A stretch of 64,000 nt of DNA, from positions 62,001 to 126,000 of the forward strand of contig CAZQFH010000002.1 of assembly GCA_964592595.1 (NCBI GenBank). The letters are read 5' to 3'. This document shows positions 55,316-64,000 of this stretch, in pieces. A program made the translations under genes and the position numbers. The stretch comes from UBA5536 sp964592595. Lineage in GTDB: Bacteria; Bacteroidota; Bacteroidia; Bacteroidales; F082. The notes beneath the pieces were generated by a model. That model worked only from the letters and a program-made list of their open reading frames with translations, had not been told where the DNA came from and did not search any database. How positions within the stretch are numbered: the stretch's first letter is position 1; every line of letters starts with the position of its first letter.

Positions 55316-57085
55316 TTACAATTCCACAATCAGAATTACTTCCTCGCCATTACGCATCACATCTACATTGGCGCGTTCGCCGGCCTTCAGTTGTTTGAGC
55401 CGATTCATATAATCGTAAATTGTTCCGACCGGCATGCCATTGATGCCCACAATTTTATCGCCTTTCAACATTCCGGCTCTGTCAGCGGGTCCGCCTTTGG
55501 TAACGCCTCCAACACCAAGGCCATCTGTTGCTGTGCTCGTAAAATCTGGCATAATACCAAATGTAACCTTAAATCCCCGCCGTCCGGTTGTGCGCTGCTT
55601 TGGCCCAGCTTCCTGAAAACTAAGCATTTCATTGCGATTAAGTAATTCAAGAAGTAAGTCCTCACTAAAATCAATTACTTCTGACATGCCTTCGTAATTA
55701 ATCTTATCCCAGGTATCAGCTGGTGTATGGTAATCGCCATGTGCACCTGTGCTGATAAAAAACACGGGAATGTCTTGTGCATAAAATGAAGCATGATCGG
55801 AGGCGCCAAAGCCTTCGGGCGAATAGGAAAGTTGTAGATCATGCGTTGATTTTAGCTCATCAAGCATGGCTTCAGATTCCACAGAAGTTCCTGTTCCACC
55901 AATCACTACAGCGCGTTCTTCGTTCAAACGGCCAATCATATCAAAATTAACCATTGCCTGCACAGCTTCCGTTTCAAAAGGCATGTTTTTAGCGAAAAAA
56001 GCAGAACCTAAAAGCCCAAGCTCTTCAGCTCCAAAAGCAACAACCACAAGGCTCCTGCGGGGCTTTTCATTCATTACAGCCAATTGCGAAGCCAACTGCA
56101 TGATACCCACAGTGCCCGAAGCATTGTCATCAGCACCATAATGTGGTGCAATTGTATCCGGCACACGCGAGCCAGAACCCTGACCGCCCATTCCGAGATG
56201 ATCGTAATGTGCACCCAAAACAACTACCTCTTCCTTCAATTTAGGATCAGTGCCATCAATCTTAAAAACAATATTTTGAGTTTTTACCTCCTGTCGTTCA
56301 AGAACAGTAGTGGCATTAATCACATTATTTTCAATGTGTTGCAATGAGCGCTGTCTATTTCCTGCCAATATTTCCAGGCTGTCGACCGAAAGCATATTAG
56401 CCAATAAAATGCTATCGGCCCAGGATCTTTTCAGGTCGATCACAGGAAGTCCGGCGCTAATAACAGAACGCTCGAAAAGCAGCGGTGTGATCTCGTCTTT
56501 TGGATCATTTTGAGTACCTCCAACAACCAAAAGCCCTGCTGCACCCTGATCTTTAGCATTAAGCGCTTTATTGCGCACTGTTGCAAAAGGAATAAAAGGG
56601 CTGTCGTTGTTTTCGGGTTCTGGATCGCCTTCAAGCACCAAAACCCATTTGTCTTTCACATCAAGTCCTTCGTAATCATTCCATTGCAAACTATCCAAAT
56701 CCAACACAAGCCCATAGCCAGCAAACACAATGTCGGCTTCAACTGTCGCATTACTACTGAATGCATACAAACAGAAATCTTGTTCGAAAACAGCAGCTGT
56801 TCCGCTCACAGTCAGCTTGTTATCATCGGTAGCTTCGACGGAAGTAACCACCGAAAAATACTGAAATCCATTGTCAGCCATTGGTGTAAGCCCGGCTTTG
56901 ACAAATGCTTCCCGAATAAAATCAGCAGCCAGCTGATCTTCGGGAGTTCCAGGAAAACGGCCTTTTAGCTCATCAGATGCGAGGTAACGCATTTGCTCCT
57001 GCATTTGCCGAATTTCGGCCTGTGGTTGCTGAGCCTGAGCCCAAAAAGAAAAAAGGATAAATATGGAAATAACTGAATAACGCAT
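55316..57085 (-). CDS. M28-family metallopeptidase with PA and PDZ domains
   Basis: A 589-residue exported aminopeptidase (signal peptide to WAQAQ, about 18). A PA domain (about 100-235; DVKDKWVLVLEGDPE) is inserted before the M28 zinc domain (about 260-480), whose ligands are in GAHYDHLG, GADDNASG, GAEELGLLGS and HGDYHTPADTWD. A PDZ domain covers about 500-589 (VGGVTKGGPADRAGMLKGDKI). It acts on peptides in the periplasm or at the surface. A -7 box lies 16 nt upstream. Confidence 0.92.
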   Translation of the reverse strand: MRYSVISIFILFSFWAQAQQPQAEIRQMQEQMRYLASDELKGRFPGTPEDQLAADFIREAFVKAGLTPMADNGFQYFSVVTSVEATDDNKLTVSGTAAVFEQDFCLYAFSSNATVEADIVFAGYGLVLDLDSLQWNDYEGLDVKDKWVLVLEGDPEPENNDSPFIPFATVRNKALNAKDQGAAGLLVVGGTQNDPKDEITPLLFERSVISAGLPVIDLKRSWADSILLANMLSVDSLEILAGNRQRSLQHIENNVINATTVLERQEVKTQNIVFKIDGTDPKLKEEVVVLGAHYDHLGMGGQGSGSRVPDTIAPHYGADDNASGTVGIMQLASQLAVMNEKPRRSLVVVAFGAEELGLLGSAFFAKNMPFETEAVQAMVNFDMIGRLNEERAVVIGGTGTSVESEAMLDELKSTHDLQLSYSPEGFGASDHASFYAQDIPVFFISTGAHGDYHTPADTWDKINYEGMSEVIDFSEDLLLELLNRNEMLSFQEAGPKQRTTGRRGFKVTFGIMPDFTSTATDGLGVGGVTKGGPADRAGMLKGDKIVGINGMPVGTIYDYMNRLKQLKAGERANVDVMRNGEEVILIVEL

Positions 57086-57101
57086 AGTTAGAATTTTTGT
57101 G

Positions 57102-57109
57102 CAAAAATA
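57102..57109 (-). promoter_or_regulatory. -7 box upstream of the M28 peptidase gene
   Basis: CAAAAATA (minus strand TATTTTTG) ends 16 nt before the ATG at 57085. Confidence 0.42.
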
Positions 57110-57185
57110 CGCTTTTCAACTGATTTGAATACGGCCAAAAAACTCCTGAAATTTGCGATCTTTGTCAGCAAATAAGGAGTAATTT

Positions 57186-57647
57186 ATGAAAAGCCGAAAC
57201 CTCACCTTTGAACCCGAACTGGAAGCGATCATTAAAAAATGTGAAGCCTGCACCCTGTCGATGGTTGACGACGAAAACCAACCTTATGCCGTGCCCATGA
57301 ACTTTGGCTACGAAAATGGCAGACTGTTTATACATTCGGCACCTGAAGGCAGGAAAATTGAAATTTTGAAAAAATATCCAAAAGTCTGTGTTACTTTTAG
57401 CACCGATCACGAACTTCGGTTTCAAAACAGCGAAGTTGCTTGTAGCTATTCGATGAAATATCGTTCGGTGCAGATAATGGGTGAAGTAATTTTTATTGAA
57501 GATATGGAAGAAAAACAGGCTGCACTCGACGTGATCATGCATCAATATACCGATAACGCATTCAAATACAGCGAACCAGCCCTGAAAAATGTATGTGTGA
57601 TGGAAGTGCTTGTTAGGCAAATTAACGGAAGGGCTTACGGCTATTAA
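57186..57647 (+). CDS. Pyridoxamine 5'-phosphate oxidase-family flavin-binding protein
   Basis: A 153-residue split-barrel flavoprotein of the PNPOx-like/NimA-related group (PF12900 type). CTLSMVDDENQPYAVPMNFGY and LFIHSAPEGRKIEIL are the flavin- and dimer-forming blocks; HELRFQNSEVACSYSMKYRSV follows. An AGGAG ribosome-binding site precedes the ATG. A catalytic role is not assigned; 5-nitroimidazole reductases are in the same superfamily. The T9SS gene follows by 25 nt. Confidence 0.86.
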   Translation: MKSRNLTFEPELEAIIKKCEACTLSMVDDENQPYAVPMNFGYENGRLFIHSAPEGRKIEILKKYPKVCVTFSTDHELRFQNSEVACSYSMKYRSVQIMGEVIFIEDMEEKQAALDVIMHQYTDNAFKYSEPALKNVCVMEVLVRQINGRAYGY

Positions 57648-57672
57648 AAGATCAATAATCATTTAATTTTCT

Positions 57673-59667
57673 ATGATAATGCTAAACCTAAAAACTTTGC
57701 TATTTGCATCAATTGCATTGCTGCTGCTATCGATCGGCACCAAGGCGCAATACATTACCCCCGGCAACAATCAGGCCTATACTTTGGCCGAGCTGGTTGA
57801 TCTGAGTGACGGAACGGTAAGTTTCGAAAACGGAAGTTATTTCATCACTAACGCCTTAACTATTTCTGCTACAGACACTTTAAAGATCACCGAAGCCACA
57901 GTGCTGAAAATTGCTGCAGGCCTGCGTCCGGAGATTTTTGGCAGTTTTATTTCAAATCCCGAAAGTGGAGAAGTTTTCATTACTGCCGTAGATACCATCA
58001 CTGCCGGACAGGGATTTAATGGCTTAAGGTTTGAAGATTCACAGGCCAATTATTTCGCCAACACGCATATCATGCATGGCGGAGGTATCTCTCTCATCGA
58101 AAGTGAAGCCACTTTTGAATATTGTACTTTTATTCACAACAGCTCATCCAATACCTCAAGTGTGATTAGCTACAGCAATTGTGACCCAATTATTCGTTAT
58201 TGCCGATTTGTAGAAAACGAACGTTCAGCGATTGGGTCAGGCGCCAATACGGAAGGTTCGCCTCAGATTTATTTTAATGAATTCATCCACAATACCACCG
58301 ACAACAGCAATCGTCCGCAACTTAATTTGGGACCCGGCGCTGCTGACAGTATTTATATCGTTGGTAACTATGTGGAAGGGGTTAACGATAATGTAGGCGG
58401 AATTTCTATCTCCAGTTTGGTTGGCGTAGGAAATACCAAAGCTGTTGTTTCGGGCAATACCATTGTGAATAACCGCTACGGCTATGCACAAATCGGCAAT
58501 AACATCAGCAGCCGTATCAGCAATAATATACTCGAAGGCAATAACATTCAAAACGATCCAATGCTTGGCGGAAGCGGCCTAAATTTTTATGGCACCACAA
58601 CCACCAACAAAGCCATTATTCGTAATAATATTATTTCGGGCAATTTGTGGGGAATTACCACGCAAGAAACTGTTGACATTAATCTCGGCACAGCCATGGA
58701 TCCGGGTGGAAATGTTTTTTATGAGAATGGCAACACAGGAGAAATCTATGCTTTTTATAACAATACGGCCGAAGACGTGAGTGCTTTTGGTAATTATTGG
58801 GGAACCAATGATTTAGCCACAGCCGAGAATTATATTTTTCATCAACCCGATGATGGCACACTCGGGCTGGTAACCTATGAACCCATTAAAACGCTGGAGC
58901 CCGAATTTTTATCATTCGATCTGGTGGCAAGCAACAATCCGCAGCTTGAAAACAATATTTCCGGAACGATTGATCCTGAGAATTTTACTGTTACGCTCGA
59001 AGTTCCGGCAGGCATTTCGCTTACAAACCTGACCCCAACCTATACTGTTGAGCTGGGCGTTAGCGGCGATCCCGCTTCGGAAGTAGCCCAGGATTTCAAT
59101 GAAAATGTTGTTTATACGCTAAGCACCCCTCACGGTTCAGAAGCCGAATGGACGGTAATTGCCAATCAGCAATCCACCGCCTTTGACCTGACTTTTATGG
59201 TTGAAGATGAGGATGGTATTGCCATTTCCGGAGCTGAAATCATCTTGGAAGGAATTGGCACACAAAGCACCAATGACAGTGGCATTGCCATTTTTGAATC
59301 CCTGGAGCCTGGAACTTATACTTATGAAGTGAATGTTGAAACTTATGAGCCTGTAAACGGATCGGTGGAACTAATCGATGAAAACATCACAGAACTCGTT
59401 GTAATGGACATTTTTGTGAATTTAGATGAAACGACTCAAAAGGCTATCCAAATCTATCCCAATCCTGTTCAGGATGTGTTGCAAATTAAGGGATTGTCAA
59501 CTGAAAGTAATGTGATAAAAATCATTGACCTCCAAGGAAAAGTAGTTTTTGAAACTACACTTAATACCTCTAAGCAATTAGATATTAGTAATTTAAAAAA
59601 TGGATTTTATTTTATACAACTAGATAATGCTTATACGACACTACCAATAAAGTTTCTTAAAAATTAA
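57673..59667 (+). CDS. Surface protein with beta-helix region and T9SS type A sorting domain
   Basis: A 664-residue exported protein (signal peptide to about residue 26, SIGTKAQ). Residues about 60-400 form a right-handed parallel beta-helix with many Asn-ladder turns (VVSGNTIVNNRYG, IRNNIISGNLWG). A carboxypeptidase-regulatory-like domain (about 510-580; FMVEDEDGIAISGAEIIL) precedes the C-terminal sorting domain (about 590-664; IQIYPNPVQDVLQIKG), which directs type IX secretion and surface attachment. The last 70 codons are more AT-rich than the rest. The function may be adhesion or glycan binding. Confidence 0.88.
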   Translation: MIMLNLKTLLFASIALLLLSIGTKAQYITPGNNQAYTLAELVDLSDGTVSFENGSYFITNALTISATDTLKITEATVLKIAAGLRPEIFGSFISNPESGEVFITAVDTITAGQGFNGLRFEDSQANYFANTHIMHGGGISLIESEATFEYCTFIHNSSSNTSSVISYSNCDPIIRYCRFVENERSAIGSGANTEGSPQIYFNEFIHNTTDNSNRPQLNLGPGAADSIYIVGNYVEGVNDNVGGISISSLVGVGNTKAVVSGNTIVNNRYGYAQIGNNISSRISNNILEGNNIQNDPMLGGSGLNFYGTTTTNKAIIRNNIISGNLWGITTQETVDINLGTAMDPGGNVFYENGNTGEIYAFYNNTAEDVSAFGNYWGTNDLATAENYIFHQPDDGTLGLVTYEPIKTLEPEFLSFDLVASNNPQLENNISGTIDPENFTVTLEVPAGISLTNLTPTYTVELGVSGDPASEVAQDFNENVVYTLSTPHGSEAEWTVIANQQSTAFDLTFMVEDEDGIAISGAEIILEGIGTQSTNDSGIAIFESLEPGTYTYEVNVETYEPVNGSVELIDENITELVVMDIFVNLDETTQKAIQIYPNPVQDVLQIKGLSTESNVIKIIDLQGKVVFETTLNTSKQLDISNLKNGFYFIQLDNAYTTLPIKFLKN

Positions 59668-59705
59668 TACTTAGTTGGTTTTGAAAATAATTGAAGTCAA
59701 ACAAT

Positions 59706-60431
59706 ATGAAAAATACACCGCTGCTCACTTTAATCATCCCCGCCTACAACGAAGCCAGAACTATTGAAGATGTGCTGGATAAAATCCATAAAAGCATTTC
59801 TTCCAACCACATTAGTACACAGCTGGTTGTGGTGGATGATGCCTCCAAAGATGAAACCCTGATTCGGGTCGAAGACTGGCATAAACGTAATCCGGAAGTT
59901 CAGCTTATAGCTATTGCTTCACAGCCCAATCGTGGAAAAGGATTTGCCATCAGAAAAGGGATTGAAGCAGCCGAAGGCGATTATATTCTAATTCAGGATG
60001 CAGATCATGAATATGATCCCCGCGAATATCCCAAACTGCTGGCTCCGGTGCTGGATGGCATGGCTGATGTGGTTTACGGGTCGCGTTTTATTGGGGGCAA
60101 TCCACATCGGATTTTGTTTTTCTGGCATTCGATAGGAAACAAGTTTTTGACTTCTGTTTCAAATATGTTCACCAACCTGAACCTCACGGATATGGAATCA
60201 GGCTACAAACTTTTTAAGCGCGAAATCTTGCAATCAATACCGTTAAAAGAAAACCGCTTTGGTTTTGAACCCGAAGTAACAGCTAAAATTTCGCGCATCA
60301 AAGACATTCGGATATATGAAGTTGGGATTTCCTATTATGGACGAACCTATGCCGAAGGTAAAAAAATCAACTGGCAGGATGGGTTTAGAGCAATTTGGTG
60401 TGTGTTGAAGTATAATATTTTTAGCCGTTGA
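59706..60431 (+). CDS. Polyprenyl-phosphate mannosyl/glucosyltransferase-like GT2
   Basis: A 241-residue family 2 glycosyltransferase of the DPM1/GtrB group. The ATG at 59706 follows the T9SS gene by 38 nt. TLIIPAYNEARTIEDVL, VVDDASKDET, the DxD-like DADHEYDP and the GSRFIGG / TDMESGYKLFKREIL blocks identify the group, which transfers a sugar from a nucleotide donor to a polyprenyl phosphate. It has no C-terminal membrane hairpin, unlike many GtrB proteins. It is convergent with the GT-C gene with 3 nt between stops. Confidence 0.88.
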   Translation: MKNTPLLTLIIPAYNEARTIEDVLDKIHKSISSNHISTQLVVVDDASKDETLIRVEDWHKRNPEVQLIAIASQPNRGKGFAIRKGIEAAEGDYILIQDADHEYDPREYPKLLAPVLDGMADVVYGSRFIGGNPHRILFFWHSIGNKFLTSVSNMFTNLNLTDMESGYKLFKREILQSIPLKENRFGFEPEVTAKISRIKDIRIYEVGISYYGRTYAEGKKINWQDGFRAIWCVLKYNIFSR

Positions 60432-60434
60432 AAG

Positions 60435-62282
60435 TTAATCCGCTTCGCTCAGCAATTCAACCTTAAAATCATCCAAATAAACAGGCAGTTCTCCTTTCAG
60501 CCAAAATGTAGTCCGAAAAGGATCTGATTCTTTTCTCACTTCTGGGGTTAGGTAGTAAAACTCAACCTTGTTCCAGGTATTTAATCGAAGCGTTTGATCA
60601 TCTAATTGTTTTCCATAATAAGAATAGGCATATCCTTTGTGCATAAAAGTAGCAGTATAAACAAGCGGGTTTTCTAATGGCGGATATATTGGATAAATAT
60701 TAGCAGTTACCTTCAAAATGGCGTACTCATTTACATGCATATCTTCGTATGTAATTTGAAAATGAGGAGAAAATGGATTTTGCTTGTTGAGTTCAAAAAC
60801 CTTTCCATCAGACCCTTTCACAAGATTAGTATCTGGATTAATCCCCACATCTTCAAAATCATAAAATCCTAACAATCTAGTTTTAAATATTTTACCCGAA
60901 TTTAAAATCTCCTCAGGTGATTTTGATCGGTCCACCAATAATTTTTCAGTTGCTCCTGCAGGAATACTTGTCTTCAAAAAAACACTTTTGTAATAGGGTT
61001 TTGTCATGCGCGATGTATGGATAATGCCATTCAAAAACTGCCAGCTCTGGAAAAGATTAAAAACAACTAAACCTGCTAATACGAAAACCAAAAATATCCG
61101 CCATATGATTTTCTGTTTTTGAAACACGTTTTCAATCAATGAACCCAATGGAAGACTCAAAAAGACATACATCGGAATTAAAGCGCGCTGACTATAACAA
61201 TCTGCATACCACCAGCATGACCAACTTGCAACAACATAAAAAGCAATGACAAAGAAGATGAAGACACTCAAAAACTGATTTCTCATATCTTTGTAAAGTG
61301 TAACAAAACCAGCCAAAGCAAAAACCATAACAGGTGTGTAAATGAGCCAGCCTTTCCTAAAACTGAATAATACCTGAGTTAAATAAGGGGTAAAAAATTC
61401 CATCCCTTCACCCGCATTATTGCCGTAACTGTTAAACAAAAACTTACCGGTAAACACTTTGAAATAAATCAATTGTAAAGCTCCAAAACCAAAAATAATC
61501 AAGCCAGCTGCAAGAACACTTCGCCAGTTCTGATAAAAAAGTTGAAGCTTATGAATGAAATCTGCTTTGTTTCTAACATTCCATAATAGTGGTACCAGAA
61601 CCACCAAAATTTCGGTTGGCCGCGACAATGCAGCAACACCAATAACAATTCCGAGCGCAATGGCGTATTTCAACCCTGGCTTTTCATGCCATTTAATTGT
61701 AAAATAAAGTATAAGCGCAAATAAAGTAAACAGATAATTATGCGACATTAAGCCCTGCCCGTGAAAAACGGTATGCACCAGGTAATTGGTTCCAAAAACT
61801 ATAATCAGCAAAATCGCAGCAACGGTAGCTGGTTTAAAAAAATGTTTGAGTGATTTCCAAAAAACAACCAATCCTATAATGGTGTAAACAAAACTACCAT
61901 ACACCAAACTTGCCTGGTATGGAAATGAAAACCCATCTGCCGGATAAGCTGAAAGCAAGGCCCAAAAATGACCAATAAAAAACCAGGGCAAATAAAGCAT
62001 GGCCATTCCCATAGGATATTTTAACACCCAGCCTCCATCAACACCTGGCATTGCTTGATAAAAAGTAGAAGTGTTATGATAAGTATCCAGAATATGTGTG
62101 ATAGTAGCAAAATCATTTATACCCAGATCATTATAAATGAATAAAAGTGGAAGATAGAGGTAATAACCGAAAATATCCCAGGATAAAACATTGTGCGGGA
62201 AATGAGATGTGACAGCATAACCCAATATCAGCAGGATAAAAACAACTAAAATCGAACCTTTTGTTTTTGAAAATATTTTCAT
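60435..62282 (-). CDS. GT-C-like polytopic membrane protein (first paralogue)
   Basis: A 615-residue protein (ATG at 62282) with about 12 hydrophobic segments and a C-terminal soluble domain (about 480-615). The early loop WDIFGYYLYLPLLFIYNDLG has the acidic residue of GT-C glycosyltransferases. Later blocks FRKGWLIYTPVMVFALAGF and VASWSCWWYADCYSQRALI are shared with the neighbouring paralogue. Substrates of such enzymes are polyprenyl-phosphate sugars. It shares no enzyme name; lipid-linked sugar use is inferred from fold and context. Confidence 0.8.
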   Translation of the reverse strand: MKIFSKTKGSILVVFILLILGYAVTSHFPHNVLSWDIFGYYLYLPLLFIYNDLGINDFATITHILDTYHNTSTFYQAMPGVDGGWVLKYPMGMAMLYLPWFFIGHFWALLSAYPADGFSFPYQASLVYGSFVYTIIGLVVFWKSLKHFFKPATVAAILLIIVFGTNYLVHTVFHGQGLMSHNYLFTLFALILYFTIKWHEKPGLKYAIALGIVIGVAALSRPTEILVVLVPLLWNVRNKADFIHKLQLFYQNWRSVLAAGLIIFGFGALQLIYFKVFTGKFLFNSYGNNAGEGMEFFTPYLTQVLFSFRKGWLIYTPVMVFALAGFVTLYKDMRNQFLSVFIFFVIAFYVVASWSCWWYADCYSQRALIPMYVFLSLPLGSLIENVFQKQKIIWRIFLVFVLAGLVVFNLFQSWQFLNGIIHTSRMTKPYYKSVFLKTSIPAGATEKLLVDRSKSPEEILNSGKIFKTRLLGFYDFEDVGINPDTNLVKGSDGKVFELNKQNPFSPHFQITYEDMHVNEYAILKVTANIYPIYPPLENPLVYTATFMHKGYAYSYYGKQLDDQTLRLNTWNKVEFYYLTPEVRKESDPFRTTFWLKGELPVYLDDFKVELLSEAD

Positions 62283-62412
62283 ATCCAAAGAATTAACTTA
62301 ATTCGTAATAAATTAACTTGCGCTGCACACATTTAAATTCTTAAATCATTTTTCCATTCAAAGAATAATCTTCAAAAACATACAGTTTGGTTATCCTTAC
62401 AATACAGTATTA

Positions 62413-63822
62413 TTATTCCGGCTCAAATACATAGATTCCTTTGCGAGCTTTCTCCATATCAGGGATTGTTACTAAATTATAATACTCTCCATATGGCTTA
62501 AGCTTTAAAAACTGATGCCAATAGGCCTCTTTATTCATACCTACATAATGTATGGACCCAAAATAATACTGGCGTGTTTGAAAATAACTGAAAGCAATTA
62601 AAGCAAGAACTATCAAGAATGCCGGGATTTTAAGCAATAAAAACTTCTTACTAAAAAGCCATTGGGCAAAAGCACCGAAACCAAGCGCATAAAGCGTATA
62701 ACTCTCAATATATGCTCGCAAGCCAAATCCTCCTCCATACCACCATGACCACCAGCTTGAAATGATATATATATTGATCAGGCTGAAAACAAGTATGGGT
62801 AAAACAATGCCTTTTCTCTTTTTCCAAAGAAAAGTAAATCCAATAAAAGCCAATATTATTATCGGTGTGTATACTAACCAACCCTTTCTGTAGCTAAATA
62901 AATTATTAAGCAATTGTGGGTTATCAAAGAAAAAACCCTGTTCATCACCATATCCATTATAAAAGTAGGTGCCAGCCACATGTTTCCAATAAAGCAACTG
63001 CGGAATCCAGATTAAAATTGCAAATGCAAGTATTGCTAAAAGGGAACTGTAATGCTTTAAAAAGAAATTATACTTAGATTTCAAATCACCTATCGAGCTC
63101 ACATTCCACAAAACAAACACAATTCCTACGATAGCATTAGTTGGTCTTACTAATGCTATTAATCCACTTGTTATGCCCAGTAATACAGCCCACTTCAATT
63201 TTGGTTGTTCATGCCATTTTATCGTCAGCATTAAAAAACAGCTGAATAGGAAAAAACTATAAGCATGACTCATTGTTGGCTCTGCAGTTTCGTAATGAAA
63301 AAGATTTGTACCCAAAACCGTCATAAGCAAAGCTAGTGCTGTGGCTGGTTTTGAAAAATATCGAAGTAGTACTTTTCGCAAAATCCACAAAGACAATAAC
63401 AGATAAATCCAACCGCCAATGATTAATCCAAGACGATATGGTGTTGAAAAGCCATCTGCGACTCCCCCATTAAATAAAACAACAGCATGCGTTACCAAAA
63501 AAGCTGGTGCAAATAAGATCGACATTCCCATGGTTGTCATAATTCCATTTTTGCCAATTGGCGTTCGAATAGGCCAAAACTTTTTCTGATAGGCACTTGG
63601 ATTTTCAGAAACGAAAGAAAGATCAATATCATTATAAATTATTGATGCAGGCAAATACGCATAATAATGAATTACATCAGATGCAATGATGCGATCTTCC
63701 CTTTCATAATATTTTAAGTCCAGGGCATAAACTATCGTAAATGCTACAATAAAAAACAGGCTTACTTTTGAAAGGTCTACATTCTTAAGGAAATCGTAGA
63801 ATTTATGAATTGCAAATTTCAC
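62413..63822 (-). CDS. GT-C-like polytopic membrane protein (second paralogue)
   Basis: A 469-residue protein with about 12 membrane segments, starting with GTG at 63822. Its loop DVIHYYAYLPASIIYNDIDL parallels the first paralogue, as do FSYRKGWLVYTPIIILAFIGF and ISSWWSWWYGGGFGLRAYIE. It lacks the C-terminal soluble domain of the first paralogue. A TAnnTTTG box 22 nt upstream supports the start. It is upstream of, and probably in an operon with, the first paralogue (about 130 nt apart). Confidence 0.8.
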   Translation of the reverse strand: MKFAIHKFYDFLKNVDLSKVSLFFIVAFTIVYALDLKYYEREDRIIASDVIHYYAYLPASIIYNDIDLSFVSENPSAYQKKFWPIRTPIGKNGIMTTMGMSILFAPAFLVTHAVVLFNGGVADGFSTPYRLGLIIGGWIYLLLSLWILRKVLLRYFSKPATALALLMTVLGTNLFHYETAEPTMSHAYSFFLFSCFLMLTIKWHEQPKLKWAVLLGITSGLIALVRPTNAIVGIVFVLWNVSSIGDLKSKYNFFLKHYSSLLAILAFAILIWIPQLLYWKHVAGTYFYNGYGDEQGFFFDNPQLLNNLFSYRKGWLVYTPIIILAFIGFTFLWKKRKGIVLPILVFSLINIYIISSWWSWWYGGGFGLRAYIESYTLYALGFGAFAQWLFSKKFLLLKIPAFLIVLALIAFSYFQTRQYYFGSIHYVGMNKEAYWHQFLKLKPYGEYYNLVTIPDMEKARKGIYVFEPE

Positions 63823-63844
63823 ATCTCAATTTTTTTACTTTCAG

Positions 63845-63852
63845 CAAAAATA
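63845..63852 (-). promoter_or_regulatory. -7 box upstream of the 62413-63822 gene
   Basis: CAAAAATA (minus strand TATTTTTG) ends 22 nt before the GTG start at 63822. The remaining 148 nt to the window edge hold no recognised gene. Confidence 0.45.
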
Positions 63853-64000
63853 CTAAATAATGATGTGTCTGATTGCTTCAATTTACTCTAAAAATTTGTA
63901 GTTATCAAAGCGCCAGATTTCTAAATCTTTCATTGTTTGAAATGTATCTCAGACTGATTTTTATCAAATACCTAAACTTCTTATCGTTAGGAAATTCTAA

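Noticed and set aside
57165..57662. Long reverse-strand open frame of 165 codons
   Set aside because: It lies exactly antisense to the flavin-binding protein, which has family motifs, a good ribosome-binding site and normal composition. The reverse product has no recognisable features.
60432..60434. Three-base gap between convergent GT2 and GT-C genes considered as a gene fusion or frameshift
   Set aside because: The genes are on opposite strands with independent complete family-length products; the tight spacing is simply tail-to-tail packing.

Overview
The window is about 64 kb of AT-rich, chromosomal-type DNA from a member of the Bacteroidota. The evidence is a SusC/SusD pair, a surface protein ending in a type IX secretion sorting domain, DUF4271-hemD-rnpA-yidD gene order, Bacteroidota-type promoters (TAnnTTTG boxes) and many OmpX- or PorT-like outer-membrane barrels. 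The order cannot be fixed from sequence alone; a Bacteroidales/Marinilabiliales-like facultative anaerobe fits best. A carotenoid hydroxylase fragment and complete citrate synthase and isocitrate dehydrogenase genes point to oxidative metabolism. Pta, AckA and an indolepyruvate:ferredoxin oxidoreductase point to fermentation and ferredoxin-linked amino-acid catabolism. A run of ten Ns (33491-33500) marks a scaffold join.

Layout. 1-9.9 kb: CrtZ fragment, envelope barrels, a TonB receptor followed by an oligopeptidase B-like lipoprotein, a DnaJ/CbpA co-chaperone, and a LiaF-like/PspC envelope-stress pair. 10-19.6 kb: IDH and citrate synthase (both of the type best known from eukaryotes), YjbQ, a cyclic-nucleotide-binding histidine-kinase relative with a degenerate ATPase region, AcpH, IorAB and an M23 peptidase. 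19.7-26.1 kb: two envelope proteins and an isolated SusD-SusC pair. 26.3-32.3 kb: two small membrane proteins, two HAL-family lyases on either side of a thioredoxin-like gene, and HisS. 32.3-40.9 kb: WbuC-type cupin, nitroreductase, NhaD-like antiporter, EttA, two family 4 glycosyltransferases and an LptF/G permease. 41-46 kb: a DUF2807 solenoid-barrel protein and a pta / 3-hydroxyacyl-CoA dehydrogenase-like / ackA operon. 46.3-53.8 kb: DUF4271, HemD, RnpA, YidD, S41 protease, O-antigen ligase-like protein, cytidine deaminase and a ChaN-like protein. 53.8-54.8 kb: a RES-Xre toxin-antitoxin module with a clear promoter and operator-like repeats. 54.9-63.8 kb: GtrA, M28 peptidase, flavin-binding protein, T9SS cargo, a DPM1-like GT2 and two paralogous GT-C-like membrane proteins, which together look like parts of a lipid-linked glycosylation pathway.

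Most of the window is core or envelope metabolism. No CRISPR array, IS element, prophage, tRNA or rRNA was seen. No clear new defence or biosynthetic system stands out. The most unusual items are the eukaryote-like IDH/citrate synthase pair, the kinase relative lacking recognisable ATP-binding motifs, the dehydrogenase with an altered active site inside the acetate operon, the duplicated HAL-family genes, the RES-Xre operator architecture, and promoters placed unusually close to start codons.
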